From the NCBI GenBank assembly GCA_014529385.2, contig CM043968.1, positions 22,063,484-22,127,483 of the forward strand: DNA of 64,000 bases, in the 5' to 3' direction. The notes under the pieces are model-generated. The model was not told where the DNA came from, did no database searches, and worked only from the letters and a program-made list of their open reading frames with translations. Shown here piece by piece: positions 25,432 through 37,289 of the stretch (the first letter of the stretch is position 1; every line of letters begins with the position of its first letter). The translations under genes and the position numbers were made by a program. The DNA comes from Adiantum capillus-veneris (taxonomy: Eukaryota; Streptophyta; Polypodiopsida; Polypodiales; Pteridaceae).

Positions 25432-27738
25432 TGTTGGGGCAATTGTAGCATAGCCTAATCGACCCAAGACCAACAAAATTATCAATCCTAGGATCGGCAA
25501 CCCGGCTAGGGTATGGAAGCACGAGCATCGGATGTATCGAATGAGAGGATTCATGAGTACACTCATCCAATGCAATAGATATTAGCCATTAATTGCTAAC
25601 TCTAATCACATCATCAACCAAGCATCTCCTGCACACATTAAGCCCACCGAAGTCCGACTTACCATAGACTAGAAACCCAAAGCACACTAATGATAAGCAC
25701 ACTCTAATTGCATTGGTGTTGGCCTCTCCAACCACCACATGCCAATCAAGGCACTTCATCAAAAGCTACACACACAAGGTGAATGGTGCTAGACTTTCAT
25801 AAAACCTATCCACACACAAGCAAACAATAGGGCACACACACTAATTACAAAATTAAGAACCAACTTAATCAACCTTATTAGTGATTTTAAATATCGCAAA
25901 TCGAATGAAGGATAAGAGTGATCAATAAGTAAGAAGTCGTCACACATATTCAAATCTATAATAATGAGAAAGGTGAAACTACTTCATGACATAATGGAAT
26001 AAAATTATTGAGACTAATGAGAAAGTAGAGATTAGATTAAGAAAGCTTCTCTAATTACAATGGATTAGCACTAGCCTCTTAACACTAGAATGGTAACAGG
26101 ACACTTTTATGTTCCTGGACACTTTTGTGTCCTGCTAAGTGACCATTTTGCTTGAATTATTTGAAGAGTATGAAAATGAATTCCTAGGTGCTATATATCC
26201 ACAAAGTTGCCTTATGAGCTGAAAAAAACTTAGCATTTTTTTTTGAGTATCGATCTCACCATTAACCTTACTCTTGCACAACATTTTTGAACCTAAACTG
26301 TGTGAAAAAACGGGTCCTGTTTTTGGTTTTTTTTTAATTTTTGGCAACTATACCACTCTAAACTTCATGTTTGTGAGGTTTAGATGGCTAGAGGTTAGGC
26401 CTTCATAGTTCTCAACATGTTTTGATGCTTGTAGGGAGAGCTAAGTGTTAAAATTGAAAGTTATGACCAATTTACAAGAATTGCATAATCTTGTTTTTGG
26501 GCCAAAATTAGCACTTTTATGATTTTTTTTTGTGGCTTTCTTGATATCCAAATTCAATTTTGATTGTGTAAGTGTAATGTATAACATAAAGCTAATCTTC
26601 CTTGAGTTTTGGGGGACCTAATATGCTATATAGCATAGTATATGATGATGGTTGAGTTTTTTGATTGCTGAAGAATACGATACATTTTAGAGTAGCAAGT
26701 ATAAATTTCTCAATATTGCTAGTTTCTTAGGCCAATTGTGTGTATTTTGTAGGTAATAACCATATCTAATCATAGACTACAAACTTGGCTAGATATTGAG
26801 TAGTTTCTATGGATTTCTAGAGTTCATAATGCTAAACGCAGTTTTTTCATGTTTGCTGTATTTAGCACTTTATCATTGCCCCTAAGGTTCCAATTTTAAG
26901 AGATCCATTATCCTTTTGACATGCTCCATGGCTCCTTTTGAATCCAAAGGCCCAAAGGGAACTAATAAAACATGTATATAGTATCTGTATTGAGTGTGAC
27001 TATAGAAACTTTGATGATAGGTCCGCAGAATGGCAAAAATGTAAATTTTTTGTACCTTTTTTTTTGCCCAAAAAAAAATTAGTGAGGTAAAAGCAACCAT
27101 ATGTTTTGGTCACCAACCCATTGAAGTTAACGGGGCATTTTATCTCATGTCCTACAAAAATCCCCACTCTTATTTATATGCAATCAACCATAAGAAATTG
27201 TTGTTTTGGGCAAAATGCACTGGTCCATCAACTTTGGAGGCTTGTAGTGACCAAGGGATGAGAAAAATTACAAGTTTCTCATTTTTTCCATATGTAGTAG
27301 TTATTGAACTATAGGCTCATGAAAGGATTTTTCAAAATGAGTGGATCTACTATGGTTTTGGATTTTTTTCCCAAAACCTTGAAAGGACACTTTTATGTCA
27401 TGTTAGGTTACCATTCTAGTGTTAAGCTTGGGCATTAAGCTCAAGGCTAGGCCATCCATAGAGTGAACACTCAAGAGAGAGAGAGCTCTCAAAAGTGGAT
27501 CCTCAAGAGTGAATACTTAAGAATGAAGCCTCCTTGCATGAAGGCTTGCTTATAAAAGCTTTCACCACAATCCCTTCTACTATGGCTTTAAGTTTGAGTC
27601 CTCTAGCTAGCATATACGACTCTGAAACTCCCAATGAGCTCAGACTTATACAAAGTGAGTAGGAAACATTATGCACATCCATAGCATATCTCCCGCTTGA
27701 TGCATATTCGGTGTAGCATGTGTTAGATGATGCTAATA
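25432..27738 (-). repeat. 3' LTR of the minus-strand element (interrupted)
   Basis: Homologous to the LTR at 36265-37204 on both sides of a 1,339-bp insertion at 26083-27421. Without the insertion it is about 960 bp. The outer edge is TGTTGGGG on the plus strand. The inner edge reads TATTAG on the minus strand where the partner has TGTTAG, a G-to-A change in the terminal dinucleotide. Confidence 0.85.
26083..27421. mobile_element. TTAA-flanked TIR element, piggyBac-like, non-autonomous
   Basis: A 1,339-bp insertion relative to the empty site in the sister LTR (around 36913). It has perfect 15-bp terminal inverted repeats beginning CACTAGAATGGTAAC and is flanked on both sides by TTAA (26079-26082 and 27422-27425), while the sister LTR has a single TTAA. 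TTAA target duplication and a CnCTAGAA-type terminus are hallmarks of the piggyBac superfamily. Just inside the left end GGACACTTTT occurs twice (about 26099 and 26117), and again at about 27385 near the right end, like the subterminal repeats of piggyBac elements. The interior has only short frames (longest about 70 codons) and no transposase, so it would need a partner element. Confidence 0.72.
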
Positions 27739-27751
27739 TTCCCCCCTTCCT
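27739..27751 (-). promoter_or_regulatory. Polypurine tract (minus strand)
   Basis: Reads AGGAAGGGGGGAA on the minus strand, directly before the inner edge of the 3' LTR, matching the tract at 24235-24247. Confidence 0.72.
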
Positions 27752-30088
27752 AATTAGTCTCACGTCCTTGTGTGCTGGTGAAGCAAAACACGGTCACATG
27801 GTAGAAAGCAAGTCCATGGAAGAAATGTTGAGCTGCAAAACATAAGAACAAGTAATGAGCATCAAAGGCCAACAAAGATAAAAACATGAAGTACAATGGT
27901 CAATCATGCAAAGTGAATTTTTTGCTTCTACAAGATGGGTGAATCATAGTAAAAAAACTAGACAAGATAAAGCAAAAAAACACTCAGCTATCATGAAGAT
28001 TCAACCACTTGAAATTTTAGTTTTATGCATGAAACACAACCAATCAATTAAGACCCTAGGCTAATGCAAGTTCATAAATCCACTAGCCTAAAAACTATGT
28101 GACCAATCTTAATAAATCATTCAAGTCTATCACGTCTATGGGCTATAAAAAAGCTCCTAATCTATTAGTGCATTGTCACAAATTTTTGAAGCTCATGGAA
28201 GTTTTTTTTGTCATTCATGGAAAAAAGTAAATCACAACACAAGGCTACCACCCCAAGGCAAGTCTAGTTACGACTCTTGGCTCCTTAAACCCTCAAGAAG
28301 GTGTTTCAAAAACCTACTAGCCTACCAAGGTGACGGCTAACCTCTATCAGCCCAAGGCATTGGTTTAGGGACTTGACCAAGCGAACCAAGGTGATTCCCC
28401 TCGCCTGCCAAGTCCCAATAAAGTGCTAGGCCTAGCAAGACACAACATAAAATAGAAATTTTCTTTTCATGTATCTAGTAGCTTTTTTGCTACTTTCTCT
28501 TGACACTTTTTTGCTTCATTGTTTCATTTTTTAGCACTATTTTCATGTGTCTAATAGTTTTTTTGCAACTTTTTCTTGACACTTTTTTGCTTCATTGTTT
28601 CATTTTTTAGCACTATTTTTTTGCTTCCAACATGAGATGCTTATGGAAATTGGACTAAAGGGCTAAAGCCTAATCATAGCCATAGGTCATGTTAAAAATG
28701 AATGGAGTATTAAGACTATCACTAAGAGTCTAGGACTAATGAAAAATGAACCTACATTAACCTAAGGTCAAGGCCAATTACTTATGATTAGCATACATAA
28801 AACCTAATTTTTTGATGAGTTAACATTCATAAAGCAAAGTGCTGAAACTTTAGAATGCCTAGTTTTTGAACATGAAAGAACCATAGCTTAAAAGCAAAAA
28901 TTACTTAAGCCAAGCATAGAGAATGGAGAGATGAACAAAAGAGAAAAATCATGGAAGGATTACACATATTCATGCTCTTTTGAGCATCCTTGAGCAAGCA
29001 TCCACTTTGTAGAGAAGTCTCTTGATCCTTTTATTCACAATCCAAGCTTCTTGAAGCTAAGTGTAAACACAAGCTCCAAAGGCCTTTTATTGAAACCAAA
29101 AAAAGAACACAAAAAAACATTAATGAAAACCTAAAGCTAGGGTCTTACATACCCGAATTTGCCAAAGGGCAAAAACCCAAGGGAAAAAAGTGCTTTTGGT
29201 TATGCCCATGATGCTCTTTGTAGCAAATTTATACATACACATCAACAATGAGAGATAAAATGCTTCTACATAAGCACATTTTGCAATTTTTACAATCTCT
29301 CATGCATGATTCAAAGTTGATTAATTGTTCGCTCACTTGAAATATGGAATTTAAAACAAGCAAAGAGCTAGAAATAATGCAACTTTGATGAAATAAAGTG
29401 GCTCTTGAAAGCCAAATTTTACATTTTTAAAGCTTTCCAAAAAGTTGGCTAACTACTAGCTCAAATGAAATTTTCAGTTTAAGAGAAAGCTATGAGCTAG
29501 AGATGACTGCAACTTTTGATGGAATGAAAGTAAATGGCTCTTAATAGCCAAATTTTGTACTTGAAAGCTCTAAAAAAGTTGGGTAAACACTAGCTCAAAA
29601 TGAAAAAAATTAACTTTTGACCAAGCTATGGCTAGCATGTTTACAACTTTTAATCCAAAGAATTGGAATGGCTCTAAATAGCCACATTTTGCAATACATT
29701 GCAATGATGATCCCTTCTTGGATCAATGAAAGTTCAACCTTGCCACATCCCTTCAAAAAAAAGCTCAATTGTTAGTGCATGAAAGCATTTGTCATTCAAA
29801 GTAGGCACTAAAAAATGCACAATCAACCACAACCCCAAAATGCTCTCTTTTGGCCATCAAACAAGCTTAATTTTAGTTTTGTAAATTGAAATCAAACACT
29901 AAAATTCATAATCAATACCAAGCCCAAAATGCACAATGTCACCCAAGCATCAAAGCAGTAGCAATGGTAGCTCTCGGAGTTCACATGCTTGCCAAAAAAT
30001 AACTTTTCTTTTAATGCAAGGAGACATTTTCAATAAAGTCAAGCACTAGATCATGCATAAGCACACAATCATCACCCCCACTATCCAT
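27752..30088 (-). other. Non-coding 3' interior of the LARD-like element
   Basis: AT-rich, no gene. On the minus strand it is homologous to 22.1-24.23 kb on the plus strand. It contains degenerate internal repetition: several blocks repeat the pattern of GAGCTA with AGCCAACTTTT and a sentence-like AAATTTGGCTA motif at intervals of roughly 110-120 bp (about 29330-29700, and its mirror at 22380-22740). This suggests a decayed minisatellite in the element's long 3' untranslated zone. Confidence 0.6.
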
Positions 30089-30093
30089 GCCCA

Positions 30094-31684
30094 TGTCATA
30101 ATAATCAATATCTAATTCTCCTAAATGATTTTCTCATATTAAATTGATCATTTAATGTGGGGAAGGCCAGGGGAGAAAAAGCTAGAATATTGGTTAAGCT
30201 AGCAGACCGGCCACAGTAGGGATCCAAAGGAGGGAAAATAGGGATCCAAAGGGGGGGCCATCTGCAAAAGATCCATGTGCAACAATGGGCTAAAAAGACC
30301 CTAAGGTTCAGTCCATTAAGACTTCCAAAATATTAAGGTTCCAAAATTCAAAGGTTGTGTCCAAAAGGTCAACCCTAGGGAAAATTGGATGCTTAGTGTG
30401 TGTACAAAAGTCTTCTTCAAAGCCTACAAAGGAGGGGGCGAGCCCATTTAGTAGGGGATGAGAGAGAAAGCCACACACACACACACACACACAGGCTCCC
30501 TTTACACAAAGGGAATTAGGGACACATGTCAGCTCCCTAGGCCAGATGCCCACAAGGTGTGCCCAATTCCTATTGGAAGACCCTTGAAGTGGACCAATGA
30601 GAATTAAGCTAGAGTAAATCTAGTTTAATTAATTTAAAAACATTTAATAAAAGAAACCAATGAGAATTAAGTCTCCTAGAAGACTATTGGGCAGTCTCCC
30701 AAGGGGTCCAATGAGCATTCAGGAGCCCAATGGCTTGCCTGATTCCTATTGGCCAGGAGGCAAAGGGATCCAATGAGAGTTTAGTTTAATTATTTAATTA
30801 CCTAAAGCTCTCACAAAAGGGGAAAGGGGGACACATGTCAGAAGGCTATCACTTATGCTGCTTAACACCCATTGGCTTGACTTGGGGAGGTCCAATGAGG
30901 CAAAAGCCAGACCAATTTAGCAGGAAGGGCTCGCCCAAGAGAGAGGGGGGGCTGATTTTTGCTTGGTATTGACACACACACACTCACACTTGACCATGTG
31001 TGAAGAAAGAATACTCTATCTCCTCCCAAGCTTTAATGGAGAGCTCATCACCTACTCCAAGCTTGTGAGATAGAAGGCTACATCAACACTCTCTTGGCAT
31101 GTGGATGCAAATCCAACCAAGATCCAAGCTTCAATGCATGCTCATCTTCTCTACCAAGCTAATTACTAAGCTAAGCTATGCTAATATGAGTGATTATGTG
31201 AGGAGATGTACATCTTTCTCGTAAGATACTCTTTCTTCCTCTCAATCTACTCTCATACCCTGCTAGCTCTCACCATCTTCGAAGGTGTGTGAGGTCTTGG
31301 GTCTGAGAACGGGGATAATTCAAGTTGTGTTTGATTAAGTGTTTTGCTTAGTGCATGAAGCATCTTCATTGCACTAGCTAGTCTTGAAGGAACACAAAGA
31401 ATTGTATTGTACAATGTCTCTCTTGATGGGAGAAACCATAATACAAAGCCTTTTGGAGGGGGGACCGGCTCCATTCAAATCCGGTCCTCAACTGTTGTCA
31501 ATAGCTTAATTTCTCTCTCTTTTGAAAGTATTGTTGATGCTATCTAACTAGGTGTTATGCATTTTGTTGCTCTCTCCACCCAAGCACTCTTGTAATTCTC
31601 ATTAGGAATCTATTCTAATGAAATGCCCACTATGTTCGTGCTAATTTCCGCTACACATAAGTTATTAGGCCATTAAATGTTACA
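30094..31684 (+). repeat. Solo LTR of the chromovirus family
   Basis: 1,591 bp from TGTCATAATAATC to AAATGTTACA, almost identical to the 3' LTR at 47199-48831 in the same orientation, with no internal region on either side. It is flanked by the perfect 5-bp duplication GCCCA (30089-30093 and 31685-31689), so a full element inserted here and was reduced to one LTR by LTR-LTR recombination. It holds a short (CA)n at 30473-30494, where the 47-kb copy has a longer one. Confidence 0.92.
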
Positions 31685-31689
31685 GCCCA

Positions 31690-32280
31690 CATCTTTTCTC
31701 TTACCTAGCACAAATGGCATACATAGCAAAGAGAGGAAAAACTTATGATGAGATGTAATGTAGCTCTCCCGAAGTGATCAAAAACCTAATTTCATGCTAT
31801 TGCCCCTTCAAACAAGCTCAATTTTAGTGCTTTGCAACAATTTTTCAATCAATTTAAGCACTTAATTGCAATAAGCAATACCAAGCTCAGGTTTTAAATG
31901 CACATTCTCCACCAAACATGATTCTCTCAACTAAGCTCTCATTCATTTCAAAAAGAGCTTGCAATTTGGTGTAATGAGAACTTCAATCAAGCCCAAAACA
32001 GAACCATGCATAAATCCAATCAAAGCACACATAATGAATGCCCAAATTCTTGCTCTTACATAGCACATGTAGCATACATACCAAGGGAGAGAAGAGGATT
32101 AGGATCCACGAAACGATCCCATTTCAATCACTTTTAGTTGTGATGACACTATGGAAAAAAACGCTCAATCAAGCTTAAAGCCATACACAAAAAATCCCAC
32201 ACTGTTCTTCATGCCATCGTTCTTGATTTTCCACAAGGACAAATCTGCTTCAGGCGAAAACACTTTTTTTTTCTATTAAC
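31690..32280 (-). other. Non-coding interior of the LARD-like element
   Basis: Continues the interior after the solo LTR. The part at 31690-31740 matches 21871-21912 in inverted orientation, showing that the two elements share this zone. No coding frame. Confidence 0.55.
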
Positions 32281-33256
32281 TGTTGCCTTCAACGGGGGCT
32301 CTTTTCAAATTTCAAGTTTTTTGCCAAAACTTGTGGCACAAGGGTGGGAACTTATTCTTGGTATGAGCTAGTTGCAATAGCTCCGATGACCAACAAAATT
32401 ATCAATCCGGAGGGATGAGCTACCTGGCTAGGGCATGGAAACACTCACACGATAAGTGAGCTAATCGTGGCAACACAAATGCTTAACTTTACGAAGTGAG
32501 CTTCTCGGCCTATGGAGGAGCTAAGCCGCAATGACGGGCAATCTCCATATCCACTTCTCTTCACCTCTAATCAACCCAATCACACACACTACGATTGCAA
32601 GACGCACACAACACTAATCCTATCATGCAACACACTAATCGCAAGCACACACACATAGATCTATCGAGCACCAAACTCCAATCAAACCTACATGCACACA
32701 CAAGCAAAAGAGGGCAATCACACAATATTAGAGAGGGATTGACCACTAATTAGTTAAGATCTAGTTAATCTAAGCATCATAGGCAATCATAATAAGTAAG
32801 AGAGAGGCATAGTGAGAGAAAATGAATCATTGATTAGTAAGGAGAAGCTCAAGGACTCCATACCCACACACCTCAAGAGCTCTCACCAAAGAGTACTCTC
32901 AACAAATGACTTGAGAACCCTAATTTCTTTTACACGCTGCCTTATATACCTAGGGTAAAAATATGCAATTTCCGGGCGCCGAAGGCCTTTAGGGCTCACC
33001 ACTTACTGAATTTGCAACCTAGGCACAGTAAGTGACCTATTCTTTGCAACTTGGAACTCCCATTGAGCCTATAACACATTAGAAATATTACAATGGCTTA
33101 AAATAAATCGGGAATTTACAATACATGACCATTTCGGGAAAATGTGGAAAATGTGTAACTCCAATCTTTACTGCTTCTTTGTATTCATCCTCAATGTGCA
33201 TCCGTACGTCTTCGATCTTTAGCAGCTTCTATTAACTAACGTTGACTCAGTTAACA
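32281..33256 (-). repeat. Probable older nested LTR (minus strand)
   Basis: Shares with the LARD LTRs the block ACCAACAAAATTATCAATCC followed by GGCTAGGGCATGGAA (about 32391-32440), at the same relative position near the LTR 3' end on the minus strand. A TATATA motif in minus orientation at 32942-32951 could be its core promoter. The suggested outer limits are TGTTG at 32281 and TTAACA at 33256. The left limit could instead be 32332, and I found no matching 5-bp duplication, so the boundaries are tentative. It would be a solo LTR of a related but different family. Confidence 0.45.
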
Positions 33257-36244
33257 GGACTTCTAGGAGGGAGCCCGCGATCCTCTATGTGTGTGTTTTG
33301 TCAGCAAGCTTGAGAGTTGAGAGGGTCAAGCCATGGGGCCAGTGTGTGTGTGTGTGTGTGTATTGCGAGCGCCTAAAAAACGACAAGGCATCTGGCTATT
33401 AGTGAGTGTGTGTGGGGTGCACCGACTGCAGGTAGTAGAGATGCATGGCTGGATAAGCTGGCACGGGTGGGAGTTGTGGCAACAGCGTGTGTGTGATAAG
33501 CATGGCTCTAATAATGGGCCCCCGATCGTAGAAAATCTACAAATTATAGAGTTGTGTGTGTGACGGGCCTATGTCGAGCCAAAGGCGGCAAGGTGGAGAA
33601 AGCTCACTAGCAACAAAGGAGCTGAGAATGAAAGTGCAAATCTAGGCCGCAAGTAGGTGTGTGTGAGTGTGTCGTTTTGTTAGTGCCAAAACAGGCCAGT
33701 CAAGCATGCTCATCGTTTTTATTCTTTATTTTTATTTTTGAAAACTACCGCAAGAGGAGGTTTCCACAGTAAGGTGTGAGTGTGTATTTGCAATGGCGAG
33801 CGCATCTGAAATTTTCGGGGTATGGCAACCCACAAGTAGGTCAGAGCATGCCGAAGCGGGAAGGCAAGTGGGTAAAAGCTTTTCATTTGATAAAAATATA
33901 TATATCCTTAAAGGGATGTTCACGCTGATGTGTAATGACAGAGAGAAAGTGATAGCTTGTTTATCCGTCTGTCACAAGATCGGCCACGTTCATTAATGAT
34001 TTAAACATTGAGCATATAAAATCATAAAAAACAATCAAATATCATTTGCAATGTTCCCAAATCATTCATTGATGATGAACATATAAGGCCACTCAAATGT
34101 GTATCGATACTTAGCACTTATGTTCATGTTGGTTTTAATTCCTCCGATCACATTTCACAATTTTCCAAAATTTAACAACATGCACATGATAACTCAAGCT
34201 CTCATTTGGTTTGCTTCAATCACCTGCTTGTTTGGACACATCCTTCTAATTCGGATTCACGTACACAAGTTTCAAGTCCAAATGAATGCAAAATGCTAAT
34301 CATTTGAGCACACCCTTAAGCAATACCATCGCATATGTTCTCTCATTGACCATTCTAAAATTGATCATAATCAAATGAATTGCTCATTTCCACTATCCTC
34401 GGTCACTTTAATCCAATTGGCACAAACAAGTGACCTAATTGTACTTGGCCAATTCAAACCCAATTTTTAATCATTGCAAAATGAATTGATCATATCCCAT
34501 TTCTCTAATCATTGAAACCTTGTCCGATTTGTCATTTGGTTTGTAAGGCTACTTGATTATGGCATTTGCAAATGCACAAATTAACAAAAATTTTACCATT
34601 TTCAATCAAATAGACATACGCATCACAATGGTATGTAGATAAAAATCATTTTCAATTGGGTATCAATTGAATCATCCAAAGTCAATAAATCATACATGTA
34701 CCAAACTTTAGGTCTAATAATCATCATAATTAGTAATTGCTCCCAATTATTCATTTTCTCATGGATAGATCATGACATTACGTAAGCATACACATTAGTG
34801 CATTTTTCCCATGTTCATCAACTTGATTCATCATTAGCATGGCAACACACTAAAAATATACACAATTGAGTACCAATTGAGTGATCTATCTCAATTCTCA
34901 AAGGCAATTGTGACAACACATCAATTATTTGGCCAAATCATCCTCACAATTGGTAAAAATTACCAATTATTCATTCACATATTGGGTTGCACATGCCATT
35001 GATTGGCACACACACCCAAATTTAGGCCATAATTTTTTATGCAAATAATCCATCAATTTCTCATCGTAATGCTAAAATGGAAAACTCAATCAAGCATAAG
35101 TGAATGTATGCATGCTCAATTTCTAAAAAATTAACACTATTTTGATCCAATCACGCAATGCACACACTCAAAAATTAAGCACAAAAGATCAAATTTGGCT
35201 CAATTGGCAATGAATTTAGGCTTATACCTAATGATTGTCCACACTTTTCATGCACATTTCACAATCAAAAATCATTTGGATGTCCCAATTGACCATCAAT
35301 TATTGAAAATCAAGTGGTCTTGAATGGGCGCACACACTCAATCTTTGCCCAATTTTTTGACAAATAGGCATATCCAATGATTGAATTAGTCTAACATACA
35401 CATAAATTACATGATTGCACATTAACATATCATCAATCCCATTAATTTTCTATGCATGCACACACTCAAGATTAGGTACACACACACTTGAATTTTTTGA
35501 CAATTTTTTCCCTCTTTGGTGCATTACACACACGATGATTTTTATGCACACACATGAATTCTTGATGAGAATAAAGCATTATCTTGATACACGTAAAGTT
35601 CATTAATCAAAATTTGACCATCAATTTCATTCCAAGTGAATCAAATTAGGTGCAAAGAGTGTAGGTCAATTGATTTACACACCTAATTTTATCAAATAAT
35701 TAGCACACATTGAACTACATTAATCAATCAAGAATTGACATGAGCAAGTGAGTGCAATTACACCGTAATCACACTCTAAGCTATTCCTTTGCTCCATCCA
35801 AAAACACATCATTGCACACACAAGTGTGTGAACCATCAAATCGGCTCCAAAATTGACCATTGTAGGCCAAAAATCAAACACTCAAATCATCAAATTTTGC
35901 ATAAATTAGCACAATCAACTTGATTAGAGTGATGATTCCACCTTAAAAAGGGTATTTAACATACATTACACTTCAATGTTAGCGGTTAGTTTAGCAAAGT
36001 TAGTCAAAAATTAGCATGCAATTAGTACAATTAGCATGGAAATGAAGCAAAATTAGTAAGGGTTAGTATGAAACTAGTGAAATTGGGGGTTTGGGGTATT
36101 TATAACTCAACAATTAGTTTCAATTTCTTGCACAACATCATCAAATCAAACTAAAATTGAGTTACACACACTCAAAAACCAATGGAATTAGAAGTGAAAT
36201 TACTATATCCTAAACATCCTATACTCATTCGCTTAGGTTATCGA
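33257..36244 (-). other. Non-coding 5' interior of the LARD-like element
   Basis: No gene on either strand. 33257-33700 is GT-rich with a short (GT)n at 33342-33361. 33700-36244 is AT-rich with many scattered ACACAC and AATTGACCAT-like words. The minus-strand leader of the element starts at its right end. Confidence 0.55.
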
Positions 36245-36262
36245 TCCCCAACAATGGCGCCA
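36245..36262 (-). promoter_or_regulatory. Primer-binding site, Tat-like
   Basis: On the minus strand TGGCGCCATTGTTGGGGA begins two bases after the LTR end at 36265. It closely resembles the TGGCGCC-type primer sites I associate with plant Tat-lineage Ty3/gypsy elements. This fixes the LTR at 36265-37204 as the 5' LTR and the element as minus strand. Confidence 0.72.
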
Positions 36263-36264
36263 AA

Positions 36265-37204
36265 TGTTGGGGGCAATTGTAGCGTAGCCTAATCGACCCA
36301 AGACCAACAAAATTATCAATCCTAGGATTGGCAATCCGGCTAGGGCATGGAAGCACGAGCATCAGATGTATCGAATGAGAGGATTCATGAGTATGCTCAT
36401 CCAATGCAATAGAGATTAGCCATTAATCGCTAACTCTAATCACATCATCAACCAAGCATCTCCTACACACATTAAGCCCATTGAACCCCGACTTACCATA
36501 GACTAGAAACCCAAAGCACACTAATGATAAGCACACACTAATTGCATTGGTGTTGGCCTCTCCGATCACCACTTGCCAATCAACGCACTTCATCAAAAGC
36601 TACACACACAAGGTGAATGGTTCTAGAGTTTCATAAAACCTATCCATACACAAGCAAACAATAGGTCACACACCCTAATTACAAGATTAAGAACCAACTT
36701 AATCAACCTAATTAGTGATGTCAAATATCACAAATCAAATGAAAGATAAGAGTGGTTAATAGGTAAGAAGTCATCACACATACTCAAATCTAAAATAATG
36801 AGAAATGTGAAACTACTTCATGACATAATGGAATAGAAGAATTGAGACTAATGAGAAAGTAGAGATTAGATTAAGAAATCTTCTCTAATTACAATGGATT
36901 AGTACTAGCCTCTTAATCTTGGGCATTAAGCTCAAGGCTAGGCCATCCATAGAGTGAACACTGAAGAGAGAGAGAGAGCTCTCAAAAGTGGATACTCAAG
37001 AATGAAGCCTCCTTGCATAAAGGCTTTCACCACAATCCCTTCTACTATGGGTTTAAGTTTGAGTCCTCTAGCTAGCATATACAACTTTGGAACTCCCAAT
37101 GAGCCCAAGACTTATACAGAGTGAGTAGGAAACATTATGCACATCCATAGCATATTTCCCACTTGATGCATATTGGGTGTAGCATGTGTTAGCCACTGCT
37201 AACA
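36265..37204 (-). repeat. 5' LTR of the minus-strand element
   Basis: 940 bp. On the minus strand it opens TGTTAGCAG and ends CCCCCAACA. It contains the empty TTAA site corresponding to the insertion in the 3' LTR. The primer site lies on one side and the TGCAT duplication on the other. Confidence 0.88.
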
Positions 37205-37209
37205 TGCAT
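37205..37209. other. Target-site duplication, right (TGCAT)
   Basis: The exact partner of 25427-25431, directly abutting the other outer LTR edge (GCTAACA). Confidence 0.85.
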
Positions 37210-37289
37210 CCATCAGTGAGGAGCTTGGTCAATTTCCGTCTTTGTAAATAGACATACTATGACATATATAGATAAAGGGAGATAGAGAG

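Larger units (their letters stand above)
25432..37204 (-). mobile_element. Full-length non-coding LTR retrotransposon (LARD-like) with nested insertions
   Basis: Minus-strand element bounded by related LTRs (36265-37204 upstream, 25432-27738 downstream) and by a perfect 5-bp direct duplication TGCAT at 25427-25431 and 37205-37209. A Tat-like primer site lies inside the 5' LTR and a polypurine tract lies before the 3' LTR. The interior holds no gag or pol on either strand. Subtracting nested insertions leaves roughly 8 kb, in the size class of large retrotransposon derivatives, which depend on proteins from an autonomous partner. The two LTRs differ by several percent, so the insertion is not recent. 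Nested inside are a TTAA-type element, a solo LTR and a probable older LTR. Confidence 0.85.

Noticed and set aside
25216..25451. Arg/Glu-rich and Ser/Leu-rich proteins over GA or CT tracts (also at 37.7, 50.1, 52.3-52.7, 54.3 and 56.6 kb)
   Set aside because: Products of dinucleotide microsatellites read in frame; not genes.
33333..33563. 76-codon frame in GT-rich DNA
   Set aside because: Cys/Val-rich because of (GT)n; no motif and no homologue recognised.
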